From Bryocella elongata (lineage in GTDB: Bacteria; Acidobacteriota; Terriglobia; Terriglobales; Acidobacteriaceae), in the NCBI RefSeq assembly GCF_900108185.1, contig NZ_FNVA01000003.1, positions 1 through 64,000 of the forward strand: a stretch of DNA of 64,000 nt. The letters are read 5' to 3'. The notes under the pieces were generated by a model. It was not told the DNA's origin, ran no database searches, and saw only the letters and a program-made list of their open reading frames with translations. Of this stretch, positions 40,871-50,627 are shown piece by piece; positions within the stretch are counted from its first letter, which is position 1; each line of letters opens with the position of its first letter. Position numbers and translations under genes: made by a program.

Positions 40871-41815
40871 CTACCGGGCAGACTCGCGATACCAGGCTGC
40901 GGTGCGGGCGATTCCCTCTGCAAAGCCGATGTTCGGCTGGTAGCCGAGCGCCACGCGGGCGGAGGTGATGTCTGCGAGCGACTCGCGGACGTCGCCGGCG
41001 CGCTCCGGAGCGTACTGCGGCGGGTGGGGGAAGTTGAGCTCCTGCGCCAGCGCAGCGTACAGCTGATTGAGCGTATACGACTGGCCGCAGGCGACGTTGA
41101 AGACCTGCCCTGCGCAATTTTCCGCGGTGGCTGAGGCCGCGAGCAGGTTGGCAGCGACGACGTTTTCGACGTAGGTGAAGTCGCGGGAATGGCCACCGTC
41201 GCCGAAGATGGTCGGGGTGCGTCCGCCGAGCATCTCGGCGGCGAAGCGGGCGATGACGCCGGAGTACTGCGAGCTGGGGTCCTGGCGCGGCCCGAAGACA
41301 TTGAAGTAGCGCAGGCAGACGGTCTCAAGCCCATAGACGCGCCAGAAGGATTGCAGGTAGTACTCGCAGGCCAGCTTCTGCACGGCGTAGGGCGAGATGG
41401 GCTCGGGGCGCATCGTCTCCACGCGCGGGAAGCCGGGCTGGTTGCCGTAGGCCGAGGAGGACGCGGCGTAGACGATGCGCCTCACGCCTGCGGCCCGGGC
41501 GGCCTCCAGCAACGCAAAGGTGCCGTCGAGGTTGGCGGTGTGGCTGGCGGCGGGGTCCGCGATGGAACGGGGCACGCTGGGCAGCGCAGCTTCGTGGAAG
41601 ATGACGTCGACGCCCTGGCAGGCGCGGGCGAGGGCGGAACGATCATTCAGGTCGGCCTCGATGAGGTCGACCTTGCCTGCAAGGCCGGTGAGGTTGGAGC
41701 GATTTCCGGTCGAGAAGTTGTCGAGGCCGCGGGCGGCATCCCCGCGCTCGACGAGCGCAGAAGCCAGGTGGGAACCAATAAATCCAGCAATTCCGGTGAT
41801 GAGGGCGCGAGTCAT
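40871..41815 (-). CDS. NAD-dependent UDP-sugar 4-epimerase (WbpP/GalE-like)
   Basis: SDR-type epimerase of 314 residues acting on UDP-glucose or UDP-GlcNAc. ALITGIAGFIGSHLAS binds NAD, and the active site shows ASSSAYG with YAVQK as Tyr/Lys. YFNVFGPRQDPSSQYSGVI is characteristic of UDP-GlcNAc 4-epimerases. ATG 41815 begins the family sequence MTRALITG; the longer frame lacks it. The 111-base gap to the dehydrogenase gene shows no other feature. Confidence 0.9.
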   Translation of the reverse strand: MTRALITGIAGFIGSHLASALVERGDAARGLDNFSTGNRSNLTGLAGKVDLIEADLNDRSALARACQGVDVIFHEAALPSVPRSIADPAASHTANLDGTFALLEAARAAGVRRIVYAASSSAYGNQPGFPRVETMRPEPISPYAVQKLACEYYLQSFWRVYGLETVCLRYFNVFGPRQDPSSQYSGVIARFAAEMLGGRTPTIFGDGGHSRDFTYVENVVAANLLAASATAENCAGQVFNVACGQSYTLNQLYAALAQELNFPHPPQYAPERAGDVRESLADITSARVALGYQPNIGFAEGIARTAAWYRESAR

Positions 41816-42086
41816 TCGATTTCTTATGGGGTACGGCAGGCAACTCTCTGCGTCGCCCAGCGCTCTCAAAGGATATCGCGTCAGGATGATTTCCTTCGCC
41901 TTCCGGGAGTAATGCCTGGGCCGTTGATATTCGGCGCAACGCAAGGAAGTCTCATCGCATACGTGCGACGCGACGCTAATCTATGTCCACCGTAGTCGCT
42001 TTTGCACCACAGGGACGGCTGCTTTCGCCGCCTCTGCGATCCACCGCCGCTCAGCGGCTGGCAGTGTGCCGGGGCAGAAACCATTC

Positions 42087-42103
42087 CCCCGGGCTGCCCG
42101 GGG
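42087..42103 (+). promoter_or_regulatory. GC hairpin close to the PEP-CTERM gene start
   Basis: CCCCGGG-CTG-CCCGGGG forms a 7-bp stem 9 bases upstream of the ATG. It would lie where a ribosome binding site is expected and could limit translation. The preceding part of this 297-base gap shows no gene. Confidence 0.35.
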
Positions 42104-42112
42104 TTCGACGTG

Positions 42113-42724
42113 ATGACTTCGTTTCGACTTGCTGTTTTTGCGGCTGCGCTGGCTGCAGCTACTCCTGCCCTGGCTGACACCCTTACCGGGGGGTTCAACA
42201 TCAGCGGGTACGTGGACGCCTCCACCGTGACGCAGGATGCGGGGGTCCTGACATTTGGAAGCGGCGATGAGGTTGTCGGCTCTCCTGCGGGGGCGTCGGG
42301 AAGCTTCGCCGGTATCACGAGCGGCACGGCACTGGATTTCGCGGACGTCATCAGCCTCTACATGATCTACGACGCGGAGAGCCCGGAGCTGTTCAGCTTC
42401 GTCTACGACGGGGACGACTACGTCTTCAATGCGACCAGCTACTCTCCTGGAAGCGTGGTTCAGATCGCGGGCACCTTCACGGACCTGACAAGCTCTGCGA
42501 CTGGATTCGGCCTAGTGGATTTCTCGTATCCCTCGGGGGGTATCGGGGACTTTACGGGGAGCTACACCTCCACGCCCAGCCTTGTGGTGCTGGATGACGG
42601 CCGGGGTGGGGACGATACGATTCCGCCGACTTCGGGGACAGCACCGGAGCCCGAAAGCCTGGCCTTGGTTGCCACCGCGCTGGCGATGGGAGCGGGGCTG
42701 CTGAAGCGGCGAGCCGTGGCCTGA
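42113..42724 (+). CDS. PEP-CTERM sorted exported protein
   Basis: A signal peptide (RLAVFAAALAAATPALA) precedes 160 residues of beta-rich sequence, and the carboxy end is a PEP-CTERM sorting signal: PEP motif (PEPESL), hydrophobic helix (ALVATALAMGAGLL) and basic KRR. Exosortase recognises this signal and cleaves after crossing the membrane. It is the only PEP-CTERM protein in the window and lies 3.2 kb from the exosortase gene. Its mature region (GFNISGYVDASTVTQDAG) resembles other short PEP-CTERM proteins of unknown role. Confidence 0.85.
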   Translation: MTSFRLAVFAAALAAATPALADTLTGGFNISGYVDASTVTQDAGVLTFGSGDEVVGSPAGASGSFAGITSGTALDFADVISLYMIYDAESPELFSFVYDGDDYVFNATSYSPGSVVQIAGTFTDLTSSATGFGLVDFSYPSGGIGDFTGSYTSTPSLVVLDDGRGGDDTIPPTSGTAPEPESLALVATALAMGAGLLKRRAVA

Positions 42725-42796
42725 GAGCTTTGAGGCGGTACGCCCCGGATCAAGATGCGACGCGCTCCAAGACAAGCTCCAATTCGAAGCATAGCG

Positions 42797-42828
42797 AAAG
42801 GGGGAGCCAAACCGGCTCCCCCCTTTTG
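42797..42828. terminator. Rho-independent terminator between convergent genes
   Basis: GGGGGAGCC and GGCTCCCCC form a 9-bp stem with a 5-base loop, preceded by AAA and followed by TTTTGTT. It ends the PEP-CTERM gene and, in reverse, may serve the TPR lipoprotein gene. Confidence 0.88.
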
Positions 42829-42868
42829 TTGCTGTCTATTGGGCTATCTCGATCGCCAGAGTCGACGG

Positions 42869-45160
42869 CTAGAGGGTTGCGAGTTCCTGCGCCGCGCGCT
42901 GGCCTACCGAGGTATTCTTGCCCAGCTCGATCGCCTTCTTCAGGTGAAGGGCAGCATCCGGTTTGTTCCCCATCTTCTCGAAGGTGAGGCCGAGGTGGTA
43001 CTGGATGGTGGCGTTATCCGGGGAGGTCTTGAGGGAATCTTCCAGCAGGGACCGCGCCGAAGCGTAGAGGCCCTTGTGGTAGTAGACCCAGGCGAGGGTG
43101 TCGGCGGTATTGGGGTCCTGCGCGCGGCCGGCTCGTGCCTGCTGCGCCAGCGCGAGCGCCCTGTCGAGGTTCCCGTTGTGCTCCACCAGCAGGTACGCAA
43201 GATTGTTGGCGGCCCAGGCCTGGTGCGGATCGATCTGCAGCGACTTTTCGTAGGAGGCCTGAGCGTTGTCGGTGTCTCCCTTGTTCTCGTAGAGCTCGCC
43301 GAGGAGTGAGGTGGCGACCGAATCGGTTGGATGCTTGACGGACCACTGCTTCCAGAGAGCGATGGCGGATTCGGCCTGCCCCGCAGCGACGTAGGACTGC
43401 GACAGGGTCTGCGCCGCACGCTCGTCCTGCGGATTGAGCGTAAGGGCCTTTTGGGCAGACTCTCGCGCGCCATTGAAGTCCCTGACGTAGAGCTTCAGCG
43501 TCGCGAGCTCGCGATAGAAGTTTTCGTTGTTGGGAGAAGCTGTGATCTGCTGCTGAACGCGATCGATAGCCTTCTGCGGCTGCTTCTGGGAGACCTGGAT
43601 GAACGCGAGCATATGCAGGGCGGTTTCGGAGTTCGGATCCAGCGCGAGAGCCTTCTCGAGCTCAGCTGCGGCCTCGGGCATCTTGCCACCGACCATGCGC
43701 ATCTGCGCGATCTCGAGATGCGGACGCGGGTCGCGCGGAGCCATCTGCTCCGCCTGGGTCAGGTCCTGTTCAGCCTGCGCAAACTCCTTGTTGTTGGCCT
43801 CGGAGGTGGCGCGCCACACGAGCGCGGGCTCGTACTTGGGATTCAGCTGAAGGGCCTTGCCAGCCAGCTGGCTGAGAAGCGGCAGGTCGTGCTTTCGGTC
43901 TGCAACATCAGCCTGCCCGGAAAGCGCTTCGATATTGTTGGGGTTGATGCGCTGGGCTTCCTGAAAGTTCTGCATGGCCGTCTCGAGATCACCCGAGCCG
44001 AGGGCCATACGCCCCATGGCCATGTGCAGCTGGAGGTTATCGGGTGCGTCATGGACGGCGGCCTTCATCACATCGAGCGCATCCTTGGTCTTGCCGTCAT
44101 CCAGGAGCATGGAGGACTTAAGCAGAGCTGTCTCGGGAGCGTGCGGATTGAGCTTGGTCAAGGTAGCCAGCACATCGTTCGCCTTGGCTTCCTCGTGACG
44201 CATGATCAGTACGCGGGCATAGCTGTAGTTGGCGGTGAAGTTCTTCGGGTTGTGCGAGACGAAGTCCGAGAAGAAGCTCTCCGCGCTGGGCAACTGGTTG
44301 GTACGGATGTAGAAGTCGAGGAGCATGTCGTCCGCGGTCTGGCTGTCGACCGAATTGAGGACGAGTTCCTTGAGGACCGCCTCGGCCTTGGGCTGCTGCT
44401 GCTGCGACAGATAGAACGCAGCAGCCAGGCCGTGGGCCGGCACGTTCTTGGGGTCGGCCTTGGTTGCGGCCAGATACTCCTGCTCCGCGCCTGCCTTGTC
44501 TCCACGGCGGTTCAGCAGCTGTGCGAGGGCCATGTGGGCAGGCACGCTCCTGGGATCCAGCTGCAGCGCCTTGCGCAGCTCGGGCTCGGTCGAGTCCATG
44601 TTCTCGCCGGAGGCGTTCTCGAACATCGCCATCGAGGTGTGAAAGTCGGCGTTCTTTGGATTCAGTTCGATGGCCTTCTGCATCTGCTGCTTCGCGGTGG
44701 CGAAGTCTCCCTTGCGTGCCGCGAGGCCGGCGAGGAGGGAATAAGCATCTGCATTGTCGGGATGTGCAGCGATCACGGCGTCGGCCTGCTCGCGGGCGCG
44801 ATCGGCGAGGCCACCCGCCATCTCGATGCGGCCGAGCTCGATACGTGCCGGCATGTTGCCAGGATCGAGGAGCACGGTCTTCGAGAATTCCGAGAACGAG
44901 GCCTGCATCGACCCCAGCTTGGCGTAGACCTTGGCGAGTTCGAAGTGCGCCGGGGCGAAGTTCTTATCGACCTTGAGCGCATTGGAGAACTGGATCGCCG
45001 CCTCGCGGTACTTGCCGGAGTCCTCATAACGTTTTCCGCTCTCGAGGTACTTCTGCTTGCGAACGTTCGGGTCGCGATTGCAACCCGCAAGCGAGGTGAG
45101 ACCAAGGGAGACTCCGAGAAGGCACAGCGTGGAGGCGCGAAGATTGCGATGAGCAGACAT
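42869..45160 (-). CDS. TPR-repeat lipoprotein of the PEP-CTERM system (PrsT-like)
   Basis: Large periplasmic lipoprotein of 763 residues; signal ends LTSLAGCN. Almost the whole mature chain is TPR helices (GKYREAAIQFSNALKVDKNF, ALQLDPRSVPAHMALAQLLN, AQASYEKSLQIDPHQAWAAN), roughly 18-20 repeats. Such PrsT-like proteins accompany exosortases and polysaccharide export, presumably as a scaffold. It lies downstream of epsI on the same strand with an 80-base gap. Confidence 0.88.
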   Translation of the reverse strand: MSAHRNLRASTLCLLGVSLGLTSLAGCNRDPNVRKQKYLESGKRYEDSGKYREAAIQFSNALKVDKNFAPAHFELAKVYAKLGSMQASFSEFSKTVLLDPGNMPARIELGRIEMAGGLADRAREQADAVIAAHPDNADAYSLLAGLAARKGDFATAKQQMQKAIELNPKNADFHTSMAMFENASGENMDSTEPELRKALQLDPRSVPAHMALAQLLNRRGDKAGAEQEYLAATKADPKNVPAHGLAAAFYLSQQQQPKAEAVLKELVLNSVDSQTADDMLLDFYIRTNQLPSAESFFSDFVSHNPKNFTANYSYARVLIMRHEEAKANDVLATLTKLNPHAPETALLKSSMLLDDGKTKDALDVMKAAVHDAPDNLQLHMAMGRMALGSGDLETAMQNFQEAQRINPNNIEALSGQADVADRKHDLPLLSQLAGKALQLNPKYEPALVWRATSEANNKEFAQAEQDLTQAEQMAPRDPRPHLEIAQMRMVGGKMPEAAAELEKALALDPNSETALHMLAFIQVSQKQPQKAIDRVQQQITASPNNENFYRELATLKLYVRDFNGARESAQKALTLNPQDERAAQTLSQSYVAAGQAESAIALWKQWSVKHPTDSVATSLLGELYENKGDTDNAQASYEKSLQIDPHQAWAANNLAYLLVEHNGNLDRALALAQQARAGRAQDPNTADTLAWVYYHKGLYASARSLLEDSLKTSPDNATIQYHLGLTFEKMGNKPDAALHLKKAIELGKNTSVGQRAAQELATL

Positions 45161-45240
45161 GGGAAAGGATTCTCCGAGAGAGGCGCTTCCCTATGGAGGG
45201 AGGTCGCGAGGGATCATTGCGCGCTGGAACCGGGTTAGGG

Positions 45241-45912
45241 TTAGTCCGGCACGTAGGACGGAAGCAGTGGCGAGAGGGCATCAGCAAATGCGACAACACG
45301 CTGACGGGCTTGAGCTCGATCTTCTCCGGGGTGAATCATGGTGGTGATTCGCACCAGCGCGGCGTCGGTTCGACCAAAGCGCATGGAGTCCAGCAACATA
45401 TAGTACTTCGCGGCCCAGTCATTCGCGATCCAACGTTTCTCCGCCTTATACCAGTACAAGACTTCTGCCTGATGCGAACCATCCGAGATGAGATAGTCGC
45501 CGACCTGATGCGAGGTTCCGTTGGGGCCGGGGATGGTGGTGGTATCGGAACTCAGGAAGGTCCAACCCGCGCCGGGAAGGCAATTCTGCGGCGAGTGGAT
45601 GGACTGACCGGAGCGCTGGGTAGGGAAGTAGGCGATGAAGAGACCGATTGTGTCGCGCTGTGGTGTCGTGGCAGACGGGGCGTTGTAGAGCCGGTTCAGG
45701 AAGTAGCCCTTGCCGAGGACATCGAGCGCCTCCTGGGCGAGCGGGACCTCGGTGGAGTTCAAGCCAGCGAGCATGACCGGGAACTGGTCCAGAGCGGTGC
45801 TGGGTGGAACGCGATCCTGATTGCCTCGTGCGACGAGCAGGCCCAGCACGGCGAGCATCAGCCCCATCACGCTCCAGTAGATGGGAGTCCGGAACATTCC
45901 GCCGTTGTTCAT
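45241..45912 (-). CDS. EpsI-family protein (DUF3485)
   Basis: One amino-terminal membrane helix (GLMLAVLGLLVA) is followed by a periplasmic domain with the EpsI signature SPQNCLPGAGWTF and a YWYKAEKRWIANDW block (223 residues). EpsI is encoded with or fused to many exosortases and helps in polysaccharide or sorting steps; biochemical role unknown. Its ATG overlaps the exosortase stop (ATGA in reverse order of transcription: exosortase first). Confidence 0.85.
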   Translation of the reverse strand: MNNGGMFRTPIYWSVMGLMLAVLGLLVARGNQDRVPPSTALDQFPVMLAGLNSTEVPLAQEALDVLGKGYFLNRLYNAPSATTPQRDTIGLFIAYFPTQRSGQSIHSPQNCLPGAGWTFLSSDTTTIPGPNGTSHQVGDYLISDGSHQAEVLYWYKAEKRWIANDWAAKYYMLLDSMRFGRTDAALVRITTMIHPGEDRAQARQRVVAFADALSPLLPSYVPD

Positions 45913-46907
45913 GCTGCCTTCCCCGCACGGTCAAAACGGCCCATGACGAGATGGACCGCGTACAGCAAGGAGAGGGAGACGAGGAAGATGAGCCAGCCGG
46001 AGAACTCGTGGAAGAAGCCCATGGCCTTATCGGGATCCCAGTACTGAACGCAGAGGCCTGTGCCGAAGATGCGGATGGAGTTTGCCGCAACCGCAATGGG
46101 GATACTGGCCAGCGCGAGGAGCACACGACGCATGTTCGTACGTTCCACGAAGTATCCAAAGATGATGGCGACGGTCAGCAGACTCATGAGGGAGCGGATC
46201 CCACTGCAGGCTTCGGCGACCTCAAGCTGCATGGCGGGAAGGTTGATGACGTTGCCTTCGCGAAGTACGGGAACACCGGCAAGCGGCAGCATGCCGCTGG
46301 CAACGCGTGATGCCAGCAGCTGCAATGGGAACGTGATGTGGTTCAGCACGAGGGTGGGCAGAGGAATGCCCAGCAGCATGACGCCAATGGGAAAGCGCAA
46401 CGCCACCAGCATGCGTCGTCCGAGCAGACTCCAGACGAGGCCAGCCACCAGAAGAACAAAGGAGAGCCGCTGCAGAAACAGATCGGCGCCGAAGACGCCC
46501 ACCATCAAGGTCAGCAGCGCCAGGACCACGAGGGGAATGCCGGACCAGTCGCTGCTCGTGGGGACGCGCAGGTAGCGCTGGCGCTCAGTCGCAAGAAGGA
46601 ACAGGACAAAGAACGGGATCAGAAAGCCGTGCGAGTCGTCGCCAAAGTTGTACCAGTCGCTGACCAGCTTGAAGCTGATGCGCCAGTAGAGAAAGAGGAT
46701 TGGCGCAGCGAGGACGAGGATCGGCAGCAGGGGCTGTCTTCCGAGGTTCGGGGAGTCCGCCGATTCACCTCCCGGAAAAGCCAGCTTCATGGAGCCCGAA
46801 GGGGATTGCGAGACCGTTGAGGGAGCGTTCAGCATAGAGACATCGACAGCAGCATACCTTGCGGGGTTCGGCAGAGGCGGGCAGACCTTAAGGAGTGGCT
46901 GCTTCAT
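45909..46907 (-). CDS. Exosortase (EpsH family)
   Basis: Membrane transpeptidase that processes PEP-CTERM proteins. About eight membrane helices follow a cytoplasmic arm. The catalytic triad is recognisable: Cys in VAEACSGIRSL, Arg in AANSIRIF and His in GFFHEFSGW. ATG 46907 (MKQPLLKV) is preferred among several; another Met lies at 46835, and the frame is open to 47081, where it would overlap the divergent Poly_export gene. No clear ribosome binding site. It is transcribed divergently from the polysaccharide genes. Confidence 0.9.
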   Translation of the reverse strand: MKQPLLKVCPPLPNPARYAAVDVSMLNAPSTVSQSPSGSMKLAFPGGESADSPNLGRQPLLPILVLAAPILFLYWRISFKLVSDWYNFGDDSHGFLIPFFVLFLLATERQRYLRVPTSSDWSGIPLVVLALLTLMVGVFGADLFLQRLSFVLLVAGLVWSLLGRRMLVALRFPIGVMLLGIPLPTLVLNHITFPLQLLASRVASGMLPLAGVPVLREGNVINLPAMQLEVAEACSGIRSLMSLLTVAIIFGYFVERTNMRRVLLALASIPIAVAANSIRIFGTGLCVQYWDPDKAMGFFHEFSGWLIFLVSLSLLYAVHLVMGRFDRAGKAA

Positions 46908-47125
46908 TTTGCCACTAGTAATGGCTCCTGTGTGCATTATGATGAGTCTGCGCATTCCGCACAAAGTCGATTGTCTCAGGATAGCGGCTCCATGGCTGCG
47001 ATTGCTGGTCTGTATGGGACACTCGTCGCCATCGGTTTTGCGATAGGCTAGGCGATGCCTGCGTGCGCGTGCGACAGTCACTGCAACCGTGCAGCGACAA
47101 AAAAGACATGAGCACTGGAAGTACT

Positions 47126-47770
47126 ATGAAATCTGCCTGCACCCTTGCTTGCGCCCTCCTGGCTCTGACGATGCCTTCCTTCGCCCAGCAAGGGATGGCA
47201 CACCCGGCGATCACTCCTCGCCCCACGACAACTGCACCCGTGACGCCGCAGGCCACAGCGGCACAGGTCGGCTCTTCGCCACAAGACTCCGCTACCTATG
47301 TGATTGGAGCTGACGACCAGCTGCAGATCACGGTGTGGAAGGAGACGGCGCTGACGGGCCCGCTGACCGTCCGCCCCGATGGCCAGATCTCGATGCCGCT
47401 GCTCGGCGATGTGCCTGCCGCCGGCAAGACACCGATGCAGCTGGCGGATCTGATCACGGCCGGGTTGAAGAAGTACGTGAACGATCCCACGGTGACGGTG
47501 ACGGTCTCGCAGGTGAACAGCAAGCGAGTGTTTCTGATCGGCCAGGTGGGACACATTGGCCCGATCATGATTACTCCCGGGATGACCGTGCTACAGGCGA
47601 TCTCGACCGCGGGCGGCCTCACTCCCTACGCCAACGGAAAGAAGATCTATATCCTGCGCGGACCCCAGGGCGCCCAGAAGAAGATTCCGTTCAACTACAA
47701 GACCGCCGTTCGTGACGGGAATCAGCAAGGCGTGGCGCTGGAACCTGGCGACACCATCGTGGTCCCATGA
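47126..47770 (+). CDS. Polysaccharide export protein (Wza-like, Poly_export/SLBB)
   Basis: Periplasmic part of the export channel. The signal peptide is SACTLACALLALTMPSFA with cleavage before QQG. A Poly_export domain (YVIGADDQLQITVWKE, LTVRPDGQISMPLLGDV) is followed by an SLBB domain (VFLIGQVGHIGPIMITPG, LQAISTAGGLT). At 214 residues it lacks the long C-terminal barrel helix of E. coli Wza, so the separate barrel protein downstream may supply the outer-membrane part. ATG 47108, six codons earlier, is an equal alternative. First gene of the export run. Confidence 0.88.
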   Translation: MKSACTLACALLALTMPSFAQQGMAHPAITPRPTTTAPVTPQATAAQVGSSPQDSATYVIGADDQLQITVWKETALTGPLTVRPDGQISMPLLGDVPAAGKTPMQLADLITAGLKKYVNDPTVTVTVSQVNSKRVFLIGQVGHIGPIMITPGMTVLQAISTAGGLTPYANGKKIYILRGPQGAQKKIPFNYKTAVRDGNQQGVALEPGDTIVVP

Positions 47771-49050
47771 TCAAGGCAGTCTCCGTGGCGGCACTGCTCA
47801 TCGCGGTGTGCCCGCCAGTCCAGTCCGCGTTTGGCCAGGCTCCGCCAGCCGTCACCTACGACGCCCCGAGCACGGGGTTCTCGCTGCCCCTTGCCGGGCA
47901 GCTGACCTACGCGGTCAACGGCGGAGAGACCGCGTATGTGAACTATGCCGGCTATTCGGGCACAGCGTACGCGACCCAGATGGGCGCGACGGTCGGAATT
48001 CTTACGGGCAGCTCGTACCATCCGTTCAGCCTGCTGTATGGCGGCGGGGTCACCTTCTTTTCCGGGGGCCAGGGCAACTCGTCGTATTACCAGAGCCTGG
48101 ATATGTCGCAGCAGCTGGTCTATGAGAAGTGGACGTTCATAGCGGAAGATACGCTGCGGATCACGCCGGACCTCCCGTTGGGCGGGGTATCCGGGACTGC
48201 GGGGGCAGGCGATCTGGGCAATGGCACAGCAGGTGGCGACGCTGCTGGGCTGTTGACTCCGAACCAGACCCGCCTGAATGAGTCGGCACAAGGCAGTGCG
48301 CAGCGGATGTTGAGCGGGGCTACGTCCCTCAACATGGGTGTGGGCTACACGCTGCTTCACTTTCCAGGTGGAGGGACAGCCGCGAGCGGCATTGATTCGA
48401 GCTCGCTGAATGCCTCCGGCGGGGTCACCCATCACCTGAGTGGACGCGATCAGATTGGCGGCAATTACTCCTACATTCACACGAGCCAGCCTTCGACGGG
48501 TTTCACTGTAAACACACAATCCGCGCGGATGAACGTCACGCACTCGTTTTCACCGACATGGACGGCTTCGGCCGGAGCAGGGCCGCAGTTTTTTACCTCC
48601 GCGGCGGCGGGCCTGTCGAGCTCCTCTCTTTCGTATTCGGTGCAGGCATCCGTCGACCATGAGCTGCAGTTTTCGAGCATGAACCTTTCGTTCGACCGCG
48701 AGATTCTCAATACGGCGAGCTATGGATCGTCGGCAGAGACGGCCCGCCTCGGCTTCGGGTTCAGCCGCAGCATCTCTCCCGTGATGCACGCTTCGGCCAA
48801 CATGTCGTACCTGCGGACGACGTCACTTCCCGGGGTTGGAACGTACGCTTACAACTCCAATGGGTTTTATCTCGGAGCGCAGGTAAACCGTACGCTCAGC
48901 AGGCTTTGGTCCGCATATTTTTCGTACACTCTGGAAGATCAAAGCGTGACCGGCCTCACCGGAGGGCCGGCGCCGCTGCAAGGGATTCAGCACCTGGTAG
49001 GTTTCGGGGTCACCTTCGCGCCGTTGCCGATCTCGCTGCACGGACATTGA
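47767..49050 (+). CDS. Outer-membrane beta-barrel protein of the export locus
   Basis: Signal peptide (SVAALLIAVCPPVQSAFG) and 400 residues of alternating polar/hydrophobic strands rich in Ser, Gly, Tyr and Thr (VTHHLSGRDQIGGNYSYIHT, TLSRLWSAYFSYTLEDQSV), with a terminal FGVTFAPLPISL strand. This is the character of the outer-membrane proteins associated with exosortase exopolysaccharide loci. The start overlaps the previous stop (ATGA). It may be the outer-membrane exit for the polymer. Confidence 0.78.
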   Translation: MIKAVSVAALLIAVCPPVQSAFGQAPPAVTYDAPSTGFSLPLAGQLTYAVNGGETAYVNYAGYSGTAYATQMGATVGILTGSSYHPFSLLYGGGVTFFSGGQGNSSYYQSLDMSQQLVYEKWTFIAEDTLRITPDLPLGGVSGTAGAGDLGNGTAGGDAAGLLTPNQTRLNESAQGSAQRMLSGATSLNMGVGYTLLHFPGGGTAASGIDSSSLNASGGVTHHLSGRDQIGGNYSYIHTSQPSTGFTVNTQSARMNVTHSFSPTWTASAGAGPQFFTSAAAGLSSSSLSYSVQASVDHELQFSSMNLSFDREILNTASYGSSAETARLGFGFSRSISPVMHASANMSYLRTTSLPGVGTYAYNSNGFYLGAQVNRTLSRLWSAYFSYTLEDQSVTGLTGGPAPLQGIQHLVGFGVTFAPLPISLHGH

Positions 49051-49077
49051 TCGCGGAGTGAAGGCGCAGGAGAAGAA

Positions 49078-50625
49078 ATGTTAGGTCACCGCACACTTAC
49101 CTTTACGGACTACATGGCGATCCTTCGCCGCCGCCGGCTCGCGTTGCTGACGCCGGTGGTGGTGATGCCGATCGTTGCTCTGGCGGTCGCCAAGCTCATG
49201 CCTCCGAAGTTCAAGTCACAGACGCTGGTCATCATCGAACAGCAGTCGGTTCCGGACGAGTATGTGAAGCCCGTGGTGACTGCGGACCTGACGAGCCGGC
49301 TCGCCTCGATGCGCGAGCAGATCCTGAGCCGCAGCCATGTGCAACCCATCGTGGAACGGTACAACCTGTACTCGACCCGCCACATGACGATGGACGATCG
49401 CATCGATGAGGCTCGCAAGAACATTACGATCAAGGCGATTGCCCCAGAGGTCTCGCGGGCCAGCCTGCCGGGATTCACGATCGACTTTACCGCCAGCGAC
49501 GCGCGCACCGCGCAGCTTGTATGCGGCGAGATCACGTCCTTGTTTACGGGCGAGAACCTGCACACCCGTCAGGCTGCCGCAGAAAACACCACGGACTTCC
49601 TGAAGTCGCAGCTGGCGCAGGCCAAGCAGAACCTCGATGATCAGGACACGAAGGTGGCGGCGTTCGAGCGCGAGCACTTCGGTGCTCTGCCGACCGACCA
49701 GCAGCAGAACGCTTCGATGCTGACGAGCCTAGGCACGCAGCTGCAGGCGGCGAACGATGCCGTGACGCACGCCGAAGAGCAACGCTCCTACGAGCAGTCA
49801 CTGTTGCAGCAGATCGTCCCCTCGGGCAGCCCGGACTCGACTGTACCGGCCGCTCCGGACAACGTGACCGTAGCGCTTCAGAAGGAGCTCCAGGACCTGA
49901 AGGTCGAAGAGGCCGACCTGATGACGCACTACACCGCGGATTATCCGGATGTGGTGGCGACACGGCGCAAGATCTCCGAAGTTCAAAAGCAGCTTGCGGC
50001 CCCTCGCCCGGCTGTTACGGCCGCCGCGGCGGCGGCCAGTCTCACTCCCCAACAGCAGGCAGCGGCCAACCAGATTCGTGCGACGCTGAAGGCCATCGAC
50101 CTCGAGATTCAATCGCGCAGGGCCCACATTGCGCAGATCCAGGGACAGCTTGGCACCTACCAGGGCCGGATCTCCGCCAGCCCTGAGCTGCAGGCGCAGT
50201 GGAAGGATCTGACGCGCGACTACGAGACGGCGCAGAAGTTCTACGACGATCTGCTGGGCAAGATGAAGCAGTCCAGCATGGCGACCGAATTGGAGCTCCG
50301 CCAGCAGGGCGAGCAGTTCCGGGTTCTGGATGAGCCGAACCTTCCCGATGCCCCGAGCTTCCCCGTGCTGTGGGAGTTCCTCGTCGGTGGCATTGGTCTG
50401 GGTCTTCTTGTCGGCATTGGCATGGCGGCGCTGAAGGAGTATCGCGACACGTCGCTACGCACCGAGCTGGATGTCTGGGCCTTTACGCACCTTCCCACGC
50501 TGGCCGTTGTTCCATTCTCGCGCGACTATGCCAAGACCCGTCCGCAGGAGCAGGTGGCGTGGTTCAAGCGTCTCTTCCGTCGGCACCCGCCTGAGCCTCA
50601 ATCGGCGCCGGAGTCAGGCAGCTAA
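49078..50625 (+). CDS. Polysaccharide chain-length determinant (Wzz/GumC family)
   Basis: Inner-membrane co-polymerase of 515 residues controlling chain length and export. A first helix (LALLTPVVVMPIVALAVAKL), a large periplasmic coiled-coil part with Gln/Ala-rich helices (AQAKQNLDDQDTKVAAFERE), then the PNLPDAPSFP motif before the last helix (FLVGGIGLGLLVGIGMAAL). It has no kinase domain of its own; that is a separate gene two places on. AGGAGAA precedes the ATG. Confidence 0.9.
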   Translation: MLGHRTLTFTDYMAILRRRRLALLTPVVVMPIVALAVAKLMPPKFKSQTLVIIEQQSVPDEYVKPVVTADLTSRLASMREQILSRSHVQPIVERYNLYSTRHMTMDDRIDEARKNITIKAIAPEVSRASLPGFTIDFTASDARTAQLVCGEITSLFTGENLHTRQAAAENTTDFLKSQLAQAKQNLDDQDTKVAAFEREHFGALPTDQQQNASMLTSLGTQLQAANDAVTHAEEQRSYEQSLLQQIVPSGSPDSTVPAAPDNVTVALQKELQDLKVEEADLMTHYTADYPDVVATRRKISEVQKQLAAPRPAVTAAAAAASLTPQQQAAANQIRATLKAIDLEIQSRRAHIAQIQGQLGTYQGRISASPELQAQWKDLTRDYETAQKFYDDLLGKMKQSSMATELELRQQGEQFRVLDEPNLPDAPSFPVLWEFLVGGIGLGLLVGIGMAALKEYRDTSLRTELDVWAFTHLPTLAVVPFSRDYAKTRPQEQVAWFKRLFRRHPPEPQSAPESGS

Positions 50626-50627
50626 CC

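Noticed and set aside
42002-42112. Longer amino end for the PEP-CTERM protein
   Set aside because: Starting at 42113 gives a clean signal peptide; the upstream residues would block it and cross a GC hairpin.
46908-47125. Sigma-54-like TGGC...GC elements between exosortase and Poly_export genes
   Set aside because: Two candidates (near 46922 and 46992) have the wrong distance between the GG and GC elements.
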